Positions 1 to 11,113 of a stretch of DNA of 64,000 nucleotides are shown here, one piece after another. The DNA comes from Melastoma dodecandrum (lineage: Eukaryota > Streptophyta > Magnoliopsida > Myrtales > Melastomataceae), in NCBI GenBank assembly GCA_029817715.1, contig JARUPY010000164.1:810001-874000 (forward strand), read 5' to 3'. The position numbers and the translations under genes are program-made. The notes under the pieces are model-generated. The model saw only the letters and a list, made by a program, of their open reading frames with translations, was not told the origin of the DNA and made no database searches. Within the stretch, counting starts at the first letter, position 1. Every line of letters begins with the position of its first letter.

Positions 1-137
1 CTCGAGGATTGTACTGATGTAATGGATTTTATTGCTAAGGAAACATCTTACTCTTTCAGCCGCAGCCATAAACTAGGGAATCTCCTCTTCAGAATTTCTT
101 TATGAGTTCGCCAAATAGTGGGCTTGTAAGGCTTCAG

Positions 138-1260
138 CTATTTCCCATTAATTTTCAACTCGTGAGAACACCCTTTGAGGTCAGTTAAACGATATAAGAT
201 CTTGGAGAATGCATCCTTCACTCTAAACGGGCCTTCCCAATTTTGTGACCATTTACCAAGAAAATAATCTCGAGTGCCTACTGGATGAACCATTTTCCAC
301 ACCAATTCTCCTTCTTTAAAGCTTTTGTTATGATGTCTCATCATTCTTCTTTTGTGAACATCCAATCTATTTGCCGCTTTTATGCACAAACTCTCGAGGT
401 ATTCATTGTCTCGAGGGAGTTCTTCTTCTCGATCCACATCCTGATTTGCTTGATTCACTCGAAAAGATTTATACTTTATCTCGATGCGAACAATACCCAC
501 ATACTAGGTTATATGGTGCTTCCCCGGTGCTGTCCCTTTTGGTGACTCTTAGGCCCCACAACGTCTCGAGGAGTATTTCATGCCACCTCCTAGGATTGTT
601 GTCAATCATCATCTGGATCACATTTTTAGTAAGCTTGTTGGTAGATTTCGCTTGTCCGTTAGACTGCGAATAATACGGTGAGGAGTTATTGATGATGAAG
701 CCGAACTCTCTCGAGAATTCTTGCATATGTTCTTCGTTGACAGTTCAATTATCCACTACTATGTTATACGGGAGGCCAAAACGAAAAAAGATGTTTGTCT
801 TAATAAACTCGATTCTCTGATAAGCTTTGGCCTCTACCCACTTGGTAAAATAATATATAGCCACCAATATATAGGAGTCTCCCATACTCGAGTGAGGTCT
901 AATCCCTCCGATTATATCTAGAGCCCAAGACTTAAATGGCCATCGCTGTGTCACTGAATTTAATTCGATTGCCGGGGCGTGAATTATGAGTCCAAATCTC
1001 CAGCATTTTCTACAACCCTTAGCCATCTCGATGCAATCCTTCTTCATGGATGGCCAATAAAATCCATGCATTTGGATCATCCAGTACATCTTTAACCCCG
1101 ACTGGTGGGTTCCACATAACCCTTCATGTGTCTCCATCATAATTGGTGTTGCTTCCTCTAGGTCGACACAACTGAGTACTACTCCTTCTTTGGTTTTTCT
1201 ATATAAAAGATTATCTAGGAGTACATATTATATGGCTGCTAGTTTAATCTTTCTCTCGAC
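138..1260 (-). pseudogene. Tat integrase, broken into three frames
   Basis: The N-terminal zinc-binding part (around 1140-1000) has the GLCGTHQSG and CRKCWRFG segments of the gypsy H2C2 domain. The core follows, with WALDIIG and the TKWVEA segment near 900-840. The second core part is in another frame at 469-726 (YYSQSNGQAKSTNK, then WHEILLETLWGLR). The C-terminal domain is in a third frame at 138-500 and contains the GKWSQNWEGPFRV segment. Catalytic function would need at least two frame corrections, so the gene is dead. It closely parallels the integrase at 17150-17900, which is the main reason to place this element in the same lineage. The stretch 1141-1380 aligns with the linker upstream of that integrase. 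Confidence 0.88.
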
Positions 1261-1380
1261 TTGCGAGTTTGGGTTTTCTAAGGATTCAACATAAGGTAAT
1301 CACCGATCTTCACCTGCCTTCATGACGTCTAACATATAATTAGACGCTCCTTATAATGAAACTCGTACAACAACTCCTTT

Positions 1381-2299
1381 AGAGCTACCGCTAACTCGTG
1401 TCTAGAGTTGCACTCATGTAGGTGAGTCGAGGATTTTCATCATAACAAAAATTGATACTAATTAAAGGATCCGAAGTTGAAACAATGTTTCTCGACTATA
1501 GCCATCGAGTTGAAGAGAAAAACACTTAGAAATGGCCTAGAATTAAATGAGAAAGATGATGGTGCGTTACAACGCACTTTTTCAAAATTAGAATAATCAA
1601 AAGAATGTGCTTCTTATTACACATAAACCATTCCTCGACTTCTTCAACCTTCATAATTTCCTTCTCGTAGGAGGGCCCCAACTTCGCATTCTCATCTTGC
1701 TCTCGAGCGTTGTCCTCTTGCTCTCGACAGCTTTTCTAGTGTGGTACTCGACATCAGTGAATTCAACATCTCCGATTCTGATTCCAACCTGAGTTAAGAC
1801 GATCTCGCCCTCTGGCATGCCCCGAGGCCTCTCACCGAACCAAGTGATGGTCAATCCTTCTTCAAGCAGAAGCATCCTTGATTATTCATGAGCTCCTCAT
1901 CATCTAAACCTTCTATGGTGAAGCTGAACAGGGGAACGATGCCTCTGCCTTGAGGAGTGTTATCGTCATCTTTGCTTCCCCATCCGCTCGGGATTATAGG
2001 TGGGTCAACTCTTGTAGCCTCAGTCTGGTGAGTCACGACTTTCTCGACCTCCGGGTTCAACGACCTATCCTCCTGGTTGTCTTTCTTCTCCTATTTCTCC
2101 TTCTCGGGTTCTACAATGGAATATAGAAGCTTAGATTCGCAAGAATAGTTATTCTTATCAGCTCGCCCGGGCTCTATTTCATCATCAAGTCATATCATCA
2201 ACTATCTGTGTAGAGTCGAAGGTATAGCAGCGGCCTTATGTAGCCAATCTCGACCCATGAGGGCATTGAAAGCTAATGCGATATCTAACACGAAAATGG
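1381..2299 (-). other. degenerate Tat interior, RT/RNase H not recognisable
   Basis: This is where reverse transcriptase and RNase H should lie. Short open stretches at 1651-1875 and 1851-2060 have no RT signature (no YxDD box, no RNase H aspartates that can be placed). The CTCGAG/CTCGAC-rich composition continues through it, so it probably still belongs to the element. Confidence 0.5.
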
Positions 2300-3190
2300 T
2301 AGTTTCCATCTCATGCCTTCCAACTTGGTGGTTTACTTAGAACACTCCCATACACTCGGACTTCTTTCCATTAAATGCTGTAATCGACATCCCTGTGTCT
2401 GTCAATTGCCACCTTTTCTTACCCATTGCCAAGTAAGTTTCAAAGGGAAGGATGTTGATCGTGACTTACCATTGTCCACTAACACCTTGTTTTTTCCTCA
2501 CTCCGTCAAAGTCCACTGTAATGTACATGGAATGGATATGTTGTCTCATCCCGAGGGACGGTTTCTCGAACCAATGGAGCGGATATCCTCTTGGGAATCT
2601 CATGCTCGATTTAGGGACTTTACATACCGCGCCACTAGTGAGCTTAACCATTTTACCTTCTCTCGAGAAGCTGGCAGGAAGCTCGACTCGTTACAGGAGG
2701 TTACCATAGGATCTTTGTCCTCTTGACACTCCTCGGGGGTCCCTTCCTGTAGAGGTACGTAGTCTATGTAATCGTCATAGGTAGCATCTTCTTCTTCTTC
2801 ACCTTCTGCTTGCGGCATCTCTTCTCGAGGTTCATCCGCCTCTTTTGGTGAACCACTTGTGCTTCTCCTAGCCTCCCTTTGAGTCCGTCTTAGGACTTTT
2901 TTGCGTGCCGCTTTCGGGATCACTATTTTCTTCCAGACTCTCTGCCACTCTGATTGTGGGTCTCCCGAGGTTTCTCTTACAATTCGCCCGAAAGTCTTAA
3001 CTGGGCGTTTGAGGTAAACAAAATCTTTCTTTTCTGGATCATAGCCCTGAACTTCCTGCATGTTAGATTCAGTAATGACATAATCAATAAAATTGGTGGT
3101 GAGATTACCTGTAATCTCACTTAGTGCACATTCGAGGAATGAAAAATCTATTCGGGGCGATCAGCTTGCACTTCTCGCACAGCATCTCTT
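2300..3190 (-). pseudogene. Tat gag-pro region with retropepsin remnant
   Basis: Around 2450-2480 the minus strand encodes a KVLVDNGKSRS segment, which fits the active site of plant gypsy retropepsins (VLxDxGS), with Asn where Thr or Ser is usual. Upstream, 2600-3061 is an acidic and lysine-rich linker ending in VARYVKSLNRA. At about 3150 a CEKC dipair sits in the segment EEMLCEKCKLIAP, a possible zinc site. The reading frame shifts between these parts. The assignment as protease is from the motif and its position between gag and integrase. Confidence 0.6.
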
Positions 3191-3353
3191 CCTCAAGGAA
3201 GCGAGCAATCTGTGGCCCTTCTTGTATCAGCTTCGGATTAATTTGTGCTACGGCTTTTCCTTTTACCTCAGCAGCACCTCTTTCAGCCTGGACTGGTTCC
3301 GGAGCAGGATCATCTTGCTTCAGGGACTTCTCCAGAGCCTTTTCTCGAGTGCT

Positions 3354-5257
3354 TCATTCAGCCTTGCCTCGTCCATTCAGTCGCTCATTCACATGAGGCC
3401 TATTGATCTGCTCGCTTTCATCATGCTGCCTTTGTTGGTACTCACGACCAGTGGACCCAGATGAAGAACTTCCTAAGGGATGCATCGAGTCAAAACGGGA
3501 GTACGATGATACCATTCCCATCGCCACTTCCTCAAGCTGAGTCAGATCATACCCATGCTCTCTTTGTTGATTTGCAAATACCGGTGGAAGTTGCGACACT
3601 TATCTTTGGAGTGGGAAGCATCCAGATGCCAGTGGCAGTGCTCCTCATGGATCTCTCGAGCAAGGCAATTCACCACTTACCTCTCGACCAAACACTTGAA
3701 AAGCCTGTTTACGATAGTGGTCTCTCTAGATACTTTGATTCCCTGTGATGTTCGAGTGTAAGTCTCGAGGTAAAGAACATACACATCATCATCAATGCAT
3801 TTAGTACACTTATTTTCATTCTCGAGAGAATACAGATGTAATATAGGCTCTTCGCCAAAAGGGTTTTCATCTATTGTATTCGACTCATTCACTTCAACAA
3901 ATTTTAATTCCTCTCACTCAATTAAGTCTTGAATTAAGTTCCTAAAATGCACACACTCTTGAGTTGAGTGAGTGAATGTCCCATGCCATTTGCAGTGTTT
4001 CCTATGTTTCTCTCGATCATTTTGTTGCAACTTATAACCAGGCCTGAGCTTTATACGCCCTTGCTGGTACAACCAATCGAAGATCTTATCCATATGTTCT
4101 ATGTCAAAGGAGAATTTTCTCTCCTCTTCAAACTATGGAGAAGCTTGAGCTTTAGAGTTCTTCTTCACTAGAGGCTCACATACAGTTGGCTCTCTTTAAC
4201 AAACTCGGCTAAATCGATTTCAACCCATTCAGCCTGACAATTTCTAATCGAGTGAAACTCCTTTAATAGGAGATTGTGATATTCAGTGGATCGTCTTGAG
4301 AGTTTGTAGAAATCTCGAAAACGTTCTCCCTGAAGTTTCTTCCTTATTTCTAAAGGCAAGGCGTTATGTGCTATCACGAGCTAATCTCACTCAGCCAAGC
4401 TATTGCACATTTCAACAGGTTCTTTATAAACTTCACTAGGAACAAAGCATGACTTTCCCCAGGGATTTGTTTTCCTTTACAGGATTTCTCCTAGTGTGAT
4501 CACTGAATCTAACCTATCGAATGCTTTAAGAAACTGTGTTTGCATTTCGATCCAATTCGGGATAGTGTTTGGGAGGAGTCTCGAATACAAGCCAAAACAT
4601 CTCCAGTCAGGGAATTTGGAAACAACTTAAGTTTTAGCATATCATTATTCGACATTTCTCCCATTTGATAAGTGAGCCTGGCTATGTGTTCTATTGAGTC
4701 ATTTCATCTTCTCCCGAAAACAAGGTGAAATTAGGAATCCTATATCCTCGAGGTATCTCTATCCCTCGTTCTATGTGCTCAGTGATTGGACTCCTATATA
4801 GGCGTACATCTTCGGTCCTTGCGCCTGGCACCTTTTGAGCTACAACTCGAGCAATTTTTCCACTCAAGTCAACACTAGGATTAGGACTTGTTTTTAGACT
4901 AAATTCATTTTCCCTAGGTTTGTAATAAAAACTCTCAATTTTCTTAAGTTGTTGGCCTAGGGGAGGATGAATTAGACAAGCATTCTGCTCGAGATCTATA
5001 ACTGTAGGCTTGACATTCTTATCAGGTACCAGACTTCTCGAGCTACCTACACTTATTCCATTAGAAGCCCCGAGAGATGGTTCGGTTCGTTCATCATGTG
5101 AACCTACACCATTAACCTTTTGCTTTTGAACAATTCTAGTGTTTGCCATGAATGGTTTTTCACCTAAAGGGTCATAATTTTTCTCAGACCTATCACTCTT
5201 AAAGAAATTCAAGGCATCTATCACCTCCTGAATTTTTTCATCCATTCGAGCCTCCAT
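3354..5257 (-). pseudogene. Tat gag, broken, with two Cx2Hx4Hx4C motifs
   Basis: The N-terminus starts near 5257 with MEARMDEKIQEVIDAL and reads to the capsid-like part GYRIPNFTLFSGEDEMTQ. The retrotransposon gag core follows in a second frame at 4680-4400 (LKLFPNSLTG) and then MIAHNALPLEIRKKL at 4377-4168. Near 4030-3960 there is a Cys/His motif C-KW-H-GTFT-H-STQE-C. A second motif of identical spacing, C-HW-H-LDAS-H-SKDK-C, lies near 3640-3600. Both differ from the usual CCHC knuckle because the second Cys is His. The duplication of this motif within one gag is worth noting. Several frameshifts separate the parts. Confidence 0.75.
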
Positions 5258-5429
5258 CTCCCTATAACTTTTTGCTAACTCTAATTTTAATTTTCTTATA
5301 GCATCGCCAAACTCTTGTTTGCCTGTATAGTCATCAGGCGAATATTCTCGCCGGGGATTATCCGGGGGCCCTATGGGGGCACCACCGAGTCATTTTTCAA
5401 AGGCTTCTCGTGGATTTTCCGAATTCTGA

Positions 5430-5453
5430 CTCCCACTGCGGTCGCCAAAAACG
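5430..5453 (-). other. primer-binding-like site of Tat element
   Basis: Just inside the LTR the minus strand reads TTGGCGACCGCAGTGGGA. TGGCGACNNNNNTGGGG-like primer sites are usual for Tat elements. The matching tRNA was not identified by eye. Confidence 0.55.
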
Positions 5454-6478
5454 TGTTGGTACGGAATTTATTCCCTGCAACACGTATCGAATTTTACAAT
5501 GATATTGTGGTCGCCGTAAAGTGAAAGTAATTGCAATACCAGAATTTAATACGACGGTACTGAATTTACAGCGTTTAGTGTTGTACACTGTAAAGTAAAC
5601 GAGTGCAAGCATAATAGATATACACAACTTTCGAATTTAATGCGACAATATTGAGCTTACAACGTTACACTTACAGACATGACTTGAACGGGAAACAACA
5701 GAAAAGGCCTCGTGACGCTTCACGACGAGAGGCGGTCGAGGCGAACTCCTTTTGTAGAATTCATCCTTGTCGAGCGATGGAGACGTCAATGGCATCGAAC
5801 AGGATCGACAGTACCGAGGATGGAGCACGACGCCGGACAGAATCAACGACGTCGTGGGCGGAGTCGAAGTGATAGCAGGTCAATGGCATCGAACATGATC
5901 AACAGCACCGAGGGTGGACCGCAACGCCAGATAGAATAAATGGCGTTGAGAGTCGGCGGAGGGCGTCAACAACGCATGACATAATCAATAGTGCTGAGAT
6001 TGGAGGATAAAGGAACGAAAGTAAAGATAAAAGACTCAAGTCCATGTTTGAGTTGCTGTGTGTTGTTGTTTGTTCTGTTGCGAACCTTTTATATCCCAGA
6101 ATCTGGCTGTTGCGATTGTTCTAACAGTCCAGGATCTTCTTAGATCGTGTACATGATCTTATTCCTATTTTGTAGGAACCATGCACGTCGTGTTTTGATT
6201 GGCCTTTCTGGGTTTGCCACGTGTCCCATTCCCTTGACGTAAAGTAGACGTGGTTTGGCAAAGTTCTCGAGTTACGAGACAGTGTTCACGTCTCGAGCTA
6301 CTCTTGGTAATTTACATCTCGAGCACGGTTAATCTTGAGCATTCGAGGGATGTGTCTCGAGCAATGCTTCATTGCCTTCTCGAGCGAGATTGATGGAACT
6401 TCGCTTCTTCGGCCCAATAAGGACGAAGCCCAGGAATTCATGTGAGTCGACAGTTGTCCAATGGATCGGGACAATACA
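5454..6478 (-). repeat. 5' LTR of the first Tat element
   Basis: The LTR runs from TGTTGGTACGG at 5454 to ACAATACA at 6478 on the plus strand, about 1025 bp. The inner end is placed by alignment with the inner end of the Tat LTR at 14212 (both share a conserved GTGGTCGCC stretch some 50-70 bp in) and by the primer site that follows. The outer end is placed only by the TGTATTG terminus and is less certain. A TATA box for minus-strand transcription, GATATAAAAGG, is at about 6087-6097. Five of the CTCGAG copies cluster between 6266 and 6384. Confidence 0.7.
5785..6010. repeat. about 90-bp tandem repeat inside the Tat LTR
   Basis: GTCAATGGCATCGAAC occurs at 5785 and 5879 (94 bp apart), and a more diverged third unit begins at 5964. 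Each unit continues with a GATCRACAGYRCCGAG segment. The repeats lie in the LTR upstream of the R/U5 part in element sense. Confidence 0.75.
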
Positions 6479-6990
6479 TAAATATTCCAAACAAATACAT
6501 ATTAAGAGACGCGATTCCCCTTCCAGTTATACTTCTTATAAAGAAAATTATATATCCTCGCAAAGTTCCTTACTAATATTACAGAGCTGCGATTCTATAA
6601 AAATTTGGGGTGTCAAAGTTTGTAATATAAGAACTTGGGTGATAATTTGCCTCCTTATTAAAGTGATCGTTGGGCCTTTGCATCGAAACCATTTGATTAG
6701 CTACAACAAAAATATCAATTGGAATAATTTTAAACAATGTGCCTAAAGCTTTCTCATCGAATCTAATTGTTTTCTTTGAATAAAAATTAGTATAATAGTT
6801 CGATCTGTTTGGAATTTTTTTGTTTGAGTATCGATTAATTATATATTTTTATGTTGCTTTTATTTTGTTTTATTTTATTAAAGTACATTTTATAAAAACG
6901 GATTGTAACTTAACACAATATATGAAATCTCACTAAAATGTTGTGATCGTTAAAATTATTTGTAAATTATAGTCTAAGATGAGTGCCCAC
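6479..6990. other. AT-rich spacer, nothing recognised
   Basis: AT-rich sequence between the Tat LTR and a copia fragment. No reading frame, RNA or repeat that I can support. Confidence 0.5.
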
Positions 6991-6999
6991 ACAATTGAT

Positions 7000-8220
7000 T
7001 TACTAGAGAAGTACATTGTGCCATGATTCCTCAACTTTCTACCTGCTTATTTCGGATTGATCAAGATTGCTTTTAATACTCAAGGAGGGAGTTCAACAAT
7101 GAATGAGATGATCACTCGTTGTGTTGTTAAGGAGGGGAAGATCAAGAAAGATATGGGGCTGAGTGTTTCTATAGTAACCAAACTGGAACAAGTTTCAAGA
7201 AAGGAAGACAACTTCAAAAGGTGTTCAAATCTTGGAACTGACGGGGACCTTATACCTTTATGAAGTATGGTGTTGGTCAGAGGATGCGACTGTGTATACT
7301 AAAGGTAATATTAAGTGTTTCTTTTGTGAGAAAATTAGACACTTGAAGAAAGCTTGTTACAAGTATAAGAATTGGCTTGAGAAGCAAAAGAAGAACATGG
7401 GAGGCAAACCATCAGCTTTGGTTTGTTTTCAATCAAATCTTATCGATGTTTCTATGAATACTTGGTGGATTGATAGTGGAGCATCTGTTCATATTGCTAT
7501 TACCTTTCAAGAGTCTCAGATGCAAAGGTTGTCACATGAATATGAAGGCAATGTAAAAAGTGGGGAATAATACAAAAGCTGCTATTATATTTGTTGGAGT
7601 TGTTCGACTTCCCTTATATTCCAGCTTTGAACTTGTTTAAAAGTATTTTATATATTCCAACTTTCAGAATAAAGATTATTTATGTTTTTATTTTGGACAA
7701 ATTAAGATTTAGTTGTTGGTTTCAGAATGGCTTAATGCATTTTTATCGTTGAATTCAAAAGTTGTGGGTAGTGCGACATTGTCCAATGACCTCTATAGAA
7801 TGGATTTGGTATCTTTGTATGGCGTTGAAACCCTGTGTGTTCAATATTCTATTCCTATAAGAGTTTTGTCTAATGAGAACTCTTAAATACTGTGGCATAG
7901 ACGTTTGGGTAATATATCTAAAGAGCATGTGAAACATTTTATAAAGGACAACTTGCTTTCCTCTCTTGATTTCAGTGATCTGGAGACTTGTATTGACTGT
8001 GTCCGAGGAAAGTTGACGAAGACTCGGAAGAAGAGAGCCACACATAGTGCTGGATTTTTTGAGATTATCCATACAGATATCGGCGGACCTCTTGAGACTA
8101 CTTTGTGCGGAAATAGGTATTTAATCACCTTCATAAGTGATTTCACATGCTACGATTATGTGTTTCTAGAAAAGAAAAATAGAAGAAAGATGCTTTGGAG
8201 AAGTTAGAAGTTGAAAATTA
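7000..8220 (+). pseudogene. Ty1/copia gag-protease-integrase fragment
   Basis: A gag C-terminal part at 7057-7263 leads into a zinc knuckle at about 7315-7360, CFFCEKIRHLKKAC (Cx2Cx4Hx4C). The copia protease site WWIDSGASVHI follows at about 7460-7490. After a decayed stretch, a GAG-preintegrase and integrase start is seen at 7905-8207: H and C residues in DLETCIDCVRGK, then EIIHTDIGGPL with the first catalytic Asp. The sequence stops abruptly near 8220, before the second Asp. RT and RNase H are absent. Many stops and shifts are present, and no LTR was found on either side, so this is a truncated fossil. Confidence 0.85.
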
Positions 8221-8247
8221 GTTGGAGAAAATAATTAAGATTGTGAT

Positions 8248-8318
8248 ATTAGATATGGTAACGAGTGTTGATACAAGCTCCAAACTCTGATAAATATGGT
8301 AACGAGTGTTGATACCCC
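8248..8318. repeat. 42-bp direct duplication
   Basis: ATATGGTAACGAGTGTTGATA occurs twice, starting near 8253 and 8295. It looks like a local duplication at the broken edge of the copia fragment. Confidence 0.7.
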
Positions 8319-8620
8319 AGGTTTTCCAACAAAATCAAAAAAATGATAAAAATCACCAAAAATCCACAAGATCAAATAAAAGCAAACAAAAAATATTTTG
8401 TTCCCTTAATACTTGCTCTAAAAGTTCTAACAATCCATTAGAAAAAGGAAAAAATAAAATCTTAACAAAAAAATCACGAAAAATATTCACATAAGGCACA
8501 CACGGAGAAGACATATAGAATGGACACTCGAGAGAAGAAGTTGCGGCTTAAAAAAAGCAGATAGCTTTTCTCTTTCACGTATGCTTAGGTACGTCATCAT
8601 GTGGCGTTCCCGGCATGCCG
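8319..8620. other. AT-rich spacer, nothing recognised
   Basis: A-rich sequence with no supportable coding or RNA feature. Confidence 0.4.
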
Positions 8621-9148
8621 AGCAAGCCATCCTTATCATTCACTCCTCACCATTTATGGACTCAAGCCTTTAGCCCTGTCGAACTAACGCCTATGAGTGA
8701 TGCGAGATCAGTCAGCCGGGATGCTGAAGAAAGTGCAAAAGTGATGAGATTGCTCCATGAGAATATTCGAGCACCAATCGAGAAGGCTAATCGTCGTTAT
8801 CAGGAAATGGTCAATCGATGACGTAGAGAGAAGATTTTTCAACCCGGAGAATTGGTGTTGGTTCATCTGCGGAAAGAACACTTTCCTGCCAAAAGGAAGA
8901 ACAAGTTGATGTCTCGAGCGAAAGGATCTTTCAAGATCGTCGAACACATCAATAATAATGCCTACAAGGTCGAATTACCCGGAGAATATGGAGTATCCGC
9001 CACTTTCAAAGTCAAGGACCTCATACCGTATGTTGAAGATGAGGATTCTGTGAGTTTGAGGGCAAACTCTCATCAACAAGGGGAGGATGATACAAGGATC
9101 ATCGACGTACCATCGACTAATGCTCTCAACTTGCTCATCATCGACTAA
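8621..9148 (+). pseudogene. Ty3/gypsy integrase C-terminal fragment (Del/Tekay type)
   Basis: The frame contains PVELTPMSDARSVSRDAEES, then the helix RAPIEKANRRYQEMVNR and a TGA stop at 8819-8821. It resumes in the same frame with FQPGELVLVHLRKEHFPAKR and the conserved DLPGEYGVSATF-like tail (here VELPGEYGVSATFKVKDLIP at about 8971-9030). This GPF/GxY tail is typical of integrase C-termini in chromovirus-type gypsy elements. A one-base shift near 8655 is suggested because the expected SPF and YGLKPLAP segments are in different frames. Upstream pol is missing. Confidence 0.85.
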
Positions 9149-9880
9149 CTTACACAACGTTGAAGCAAGGGTCCGTCGAAGCAAGTCACCAACGAAGTAC
9201 GAACACGTCGAAAGCATGCTGTCGAAGCAGAAGCAACTCCAGTTTCCAGATCATTCATCATTTTCCAGTCATGCATGAGCATTTATGTTTGTTGCATTTC
9301 CAATAAGCCATTTATGGTACCCGTCCATGAATCTGGCCTTGCATGCATCTTATCTAAGTTCATTATCTTGCATTTATGTACTTGTTCTGGTGATCTCTAT
9401 ATAATGAGCGCCCTTGTAAGCATTTAAAAAAACTTTTTTTTATCAGATTATAAACCCTTTTAAGACTTTGTTGTTCTATCCGAAGTGAGTGGATTCTCCT
9501 TCAACCTTGTTCTTCATTGGGTAGATTGTAAGTGTGGATTGAGTTGAGCGTATCAATCGGTGGTGGTGTATCTGTATCCATGGTCACACGAGTTATCCGA
9601 GTTGTTCTTTCACAATGGTGATTCTGTATCCGTAGAGGTTGAATCTCAACCTATCATTTTTCCCCTTATTCAGTCTTCATCATTCCAGTCGCAACCCCTT
9701 ACACAACCTTCTATCCATCTCCACGTTTCACTCCATTCCGCATCCTTAGTGACGTTCCCCTTCGTTTTTTGTATTGGAATCATATATTCCTTGCTGACCC
9801 CACATCAGCAAGCCATCCTTATCATTCACTGCTTACCAACACAAAGACAATATGTTTCTTAACACTTGGATGACTAAATG
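9149..9880 (+). repeat. probable 3' LTR remnant of the chromovirus fragment
   Basis: Downstream of the pol tail lies a TATA-like CTCTATATAATGAGC at about 9395-9410. Then comes a U5-like stretch ending in ATCAATCGGTGGTGGTGTATC near 9555, as often seen at the end of Tekay-type LTRs. No second LTR or target duplication was found. A 24-base segment at 9807-9830 is identical to 8621-8644. Confidence 0.45.
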
Positions 9881-10914
9881 TCCTCCGACAGCATCATTTC
9901 TCTCGGTTTCAATCCAGTAACTTCACACCACGCTTCCCTCTTCTCCGAAAGAGTCACGATGGTAAATCCAACCCCACTTGCAACGTTCAGGCTCAACAGC
10001 AGCAAAGATTTGAATCCGCCTTACAGGATAACAACGTCTAGGTACTCTCATTCCTTACCTCGTCGAGATTCTCGTGTGTTGGCTTTTTTTGCTTTCTTTT
10101 TTGCTTTTCGTGTAGAAAGTCGCCATCCTTTGTGAAGATTAAAAAGACGAAGAGTCGTCCTTGCAGGTAAAAAAGCGACGAAACCTCAACCATCTGTAAC
10201 ATCATTTCTCTTGCTTCCAATCCACAACAAGTTGTCGGTCTCATCCTTCCTATGATGATCCTATCCTGGCACAATGTCGTTTCATACTTGCAAGCCCCAA
10301 GATCCAATCGGCAGCATTATTGTGACCCTGCCGTACCAGCAGCGATGGTGTCTTTCTCCCCGGCAGCAGCCTGTAGCGAACTCACCCAACTCCTCGGTTG
10401 CAGCAACGTCAGGATCGTCCACAGTATTTATGCCCGAAGTTGCAGAGATATCCCCTACTTCTCCAACAATTCCAGAAGCTCCAAACTCCAGTACACGGCC
10501 ATAGCGGCCAGTCCCAGTTCGGCTCCTGGAACGGCGACTCGATCCCATGTCTCCTGAGCTGAAATCGGCGAATGAAGATGGTGCGGCCTTCCTTGGTCCA
10601 GACCCCAGTCACAACCCGACCACAACTAGAGAGCCTCCAGTCTTGACTCCTCCTGCCCTAACCTCCCGGTGATTCGGCTGCGCCTTGCCCCAAGCCAGCC
10701 GTGCTTTATCTCACCTCTTAAGCCGAACATCGTCGACACACGCCCAAAGCGGCTCCATAAGTCGACACCATACCCAGCAATCAGATCCACTGCCCCTCAT
10801 TGACCAGCATAACTGTCATCTATCCTCAATCCTCCCGATGATACTGTGACCCGAGCATCAGCCTCATTCCGGCTTCTAAACGCAAGGCAACGAAGCCACA
10901 AAGTATTGGAAACA
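9881..10914. other. no recognisable gene
   Basis: GC-richer sequence with open stretches (for example 9878-10135 and 10252-10557 on the plus strand) that carry no domain I recognise. The Pro/Ser/Thr-rich stretch at about 10390-10560 could be the spacer between integrase and RT of a copia element, but this is a guess. Confidence 0.3.
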
Positions 10915-10984
10915 GGTTATATAGCAAATGGTAAAATTTCTCTTTGCCAAGGAGAAGATGCGGGTTCGATTCCCGTTATCCGCC
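10915..10984 (+). pseudogene. trnG-GCC: plastid-derived tRNA-Gly(GCC) pseudogene
   Basis: The anticodon arm CTCTTTGCCAAGGAG and the T arm GCGGGTTCGATTCCCG match the chloroplast trnG-GCC sequence, as does most of the body. The 5' acceptor strand GGTTATA no longer pairs with the 3' strand TATCCGC at three positions, and a base near the D arm is missing. It is therefore a nuclear plastid-DNA remnant rather than a working gene. Confidence 0.8.
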
Positions 10985-11087
10985 CGGGTCAATTTGAATT
11001 GGTATTTTCACAATCAAAGTTATTCGAGCTTCGTCGAATGGAAAAATCCAATTTAATGAAGATTTCGCTCACCCCACGCGTACGCGT

Positions 11088-11113
11088 CACGGGTTCGATT
11101 CCCGCTATCTGCC
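11088..11113 (+). pseudogene. second partial trnG-like 3' end
   Basis: CACGGGTTCGATTCCCGC followed by TATCTGCC repeats the T arm and 3' acceptor of the tRNA at 10915-10984, about 120 bp downstream. A short TCGTCGAATGG piece upstream resembles its D-arm side. It suggests a duplication of the plastid fragment. Confidence 0.6.

Larger units (their letters stand above)
1..6478 (-). mobile_element. Ty3/gypsy Tat-lineage element, partial, internally deleted
   Basis: Reading right to left, the order is a 5' LTR (5454-6478), a primer-binding-like site, gag, protease and integrase; the 3' LTR lies beyond the window start. Gag and protease remnants run from about 5257 to 2300, and integrase from 1260 to 138. 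Only about 1.1 kb separates protease from integrase, too little for reverse transcriptase plus RNase H (usually about 2 kb), so most of that block has been lost. All frames carry stops and shifts. The hexamer CTCGAG occurs 23 times over the element. The Tat assignment rests on integrase similarity to the second element at 14212-19206 and on the GGCGACC-type primer site. Confidence 0.85.
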
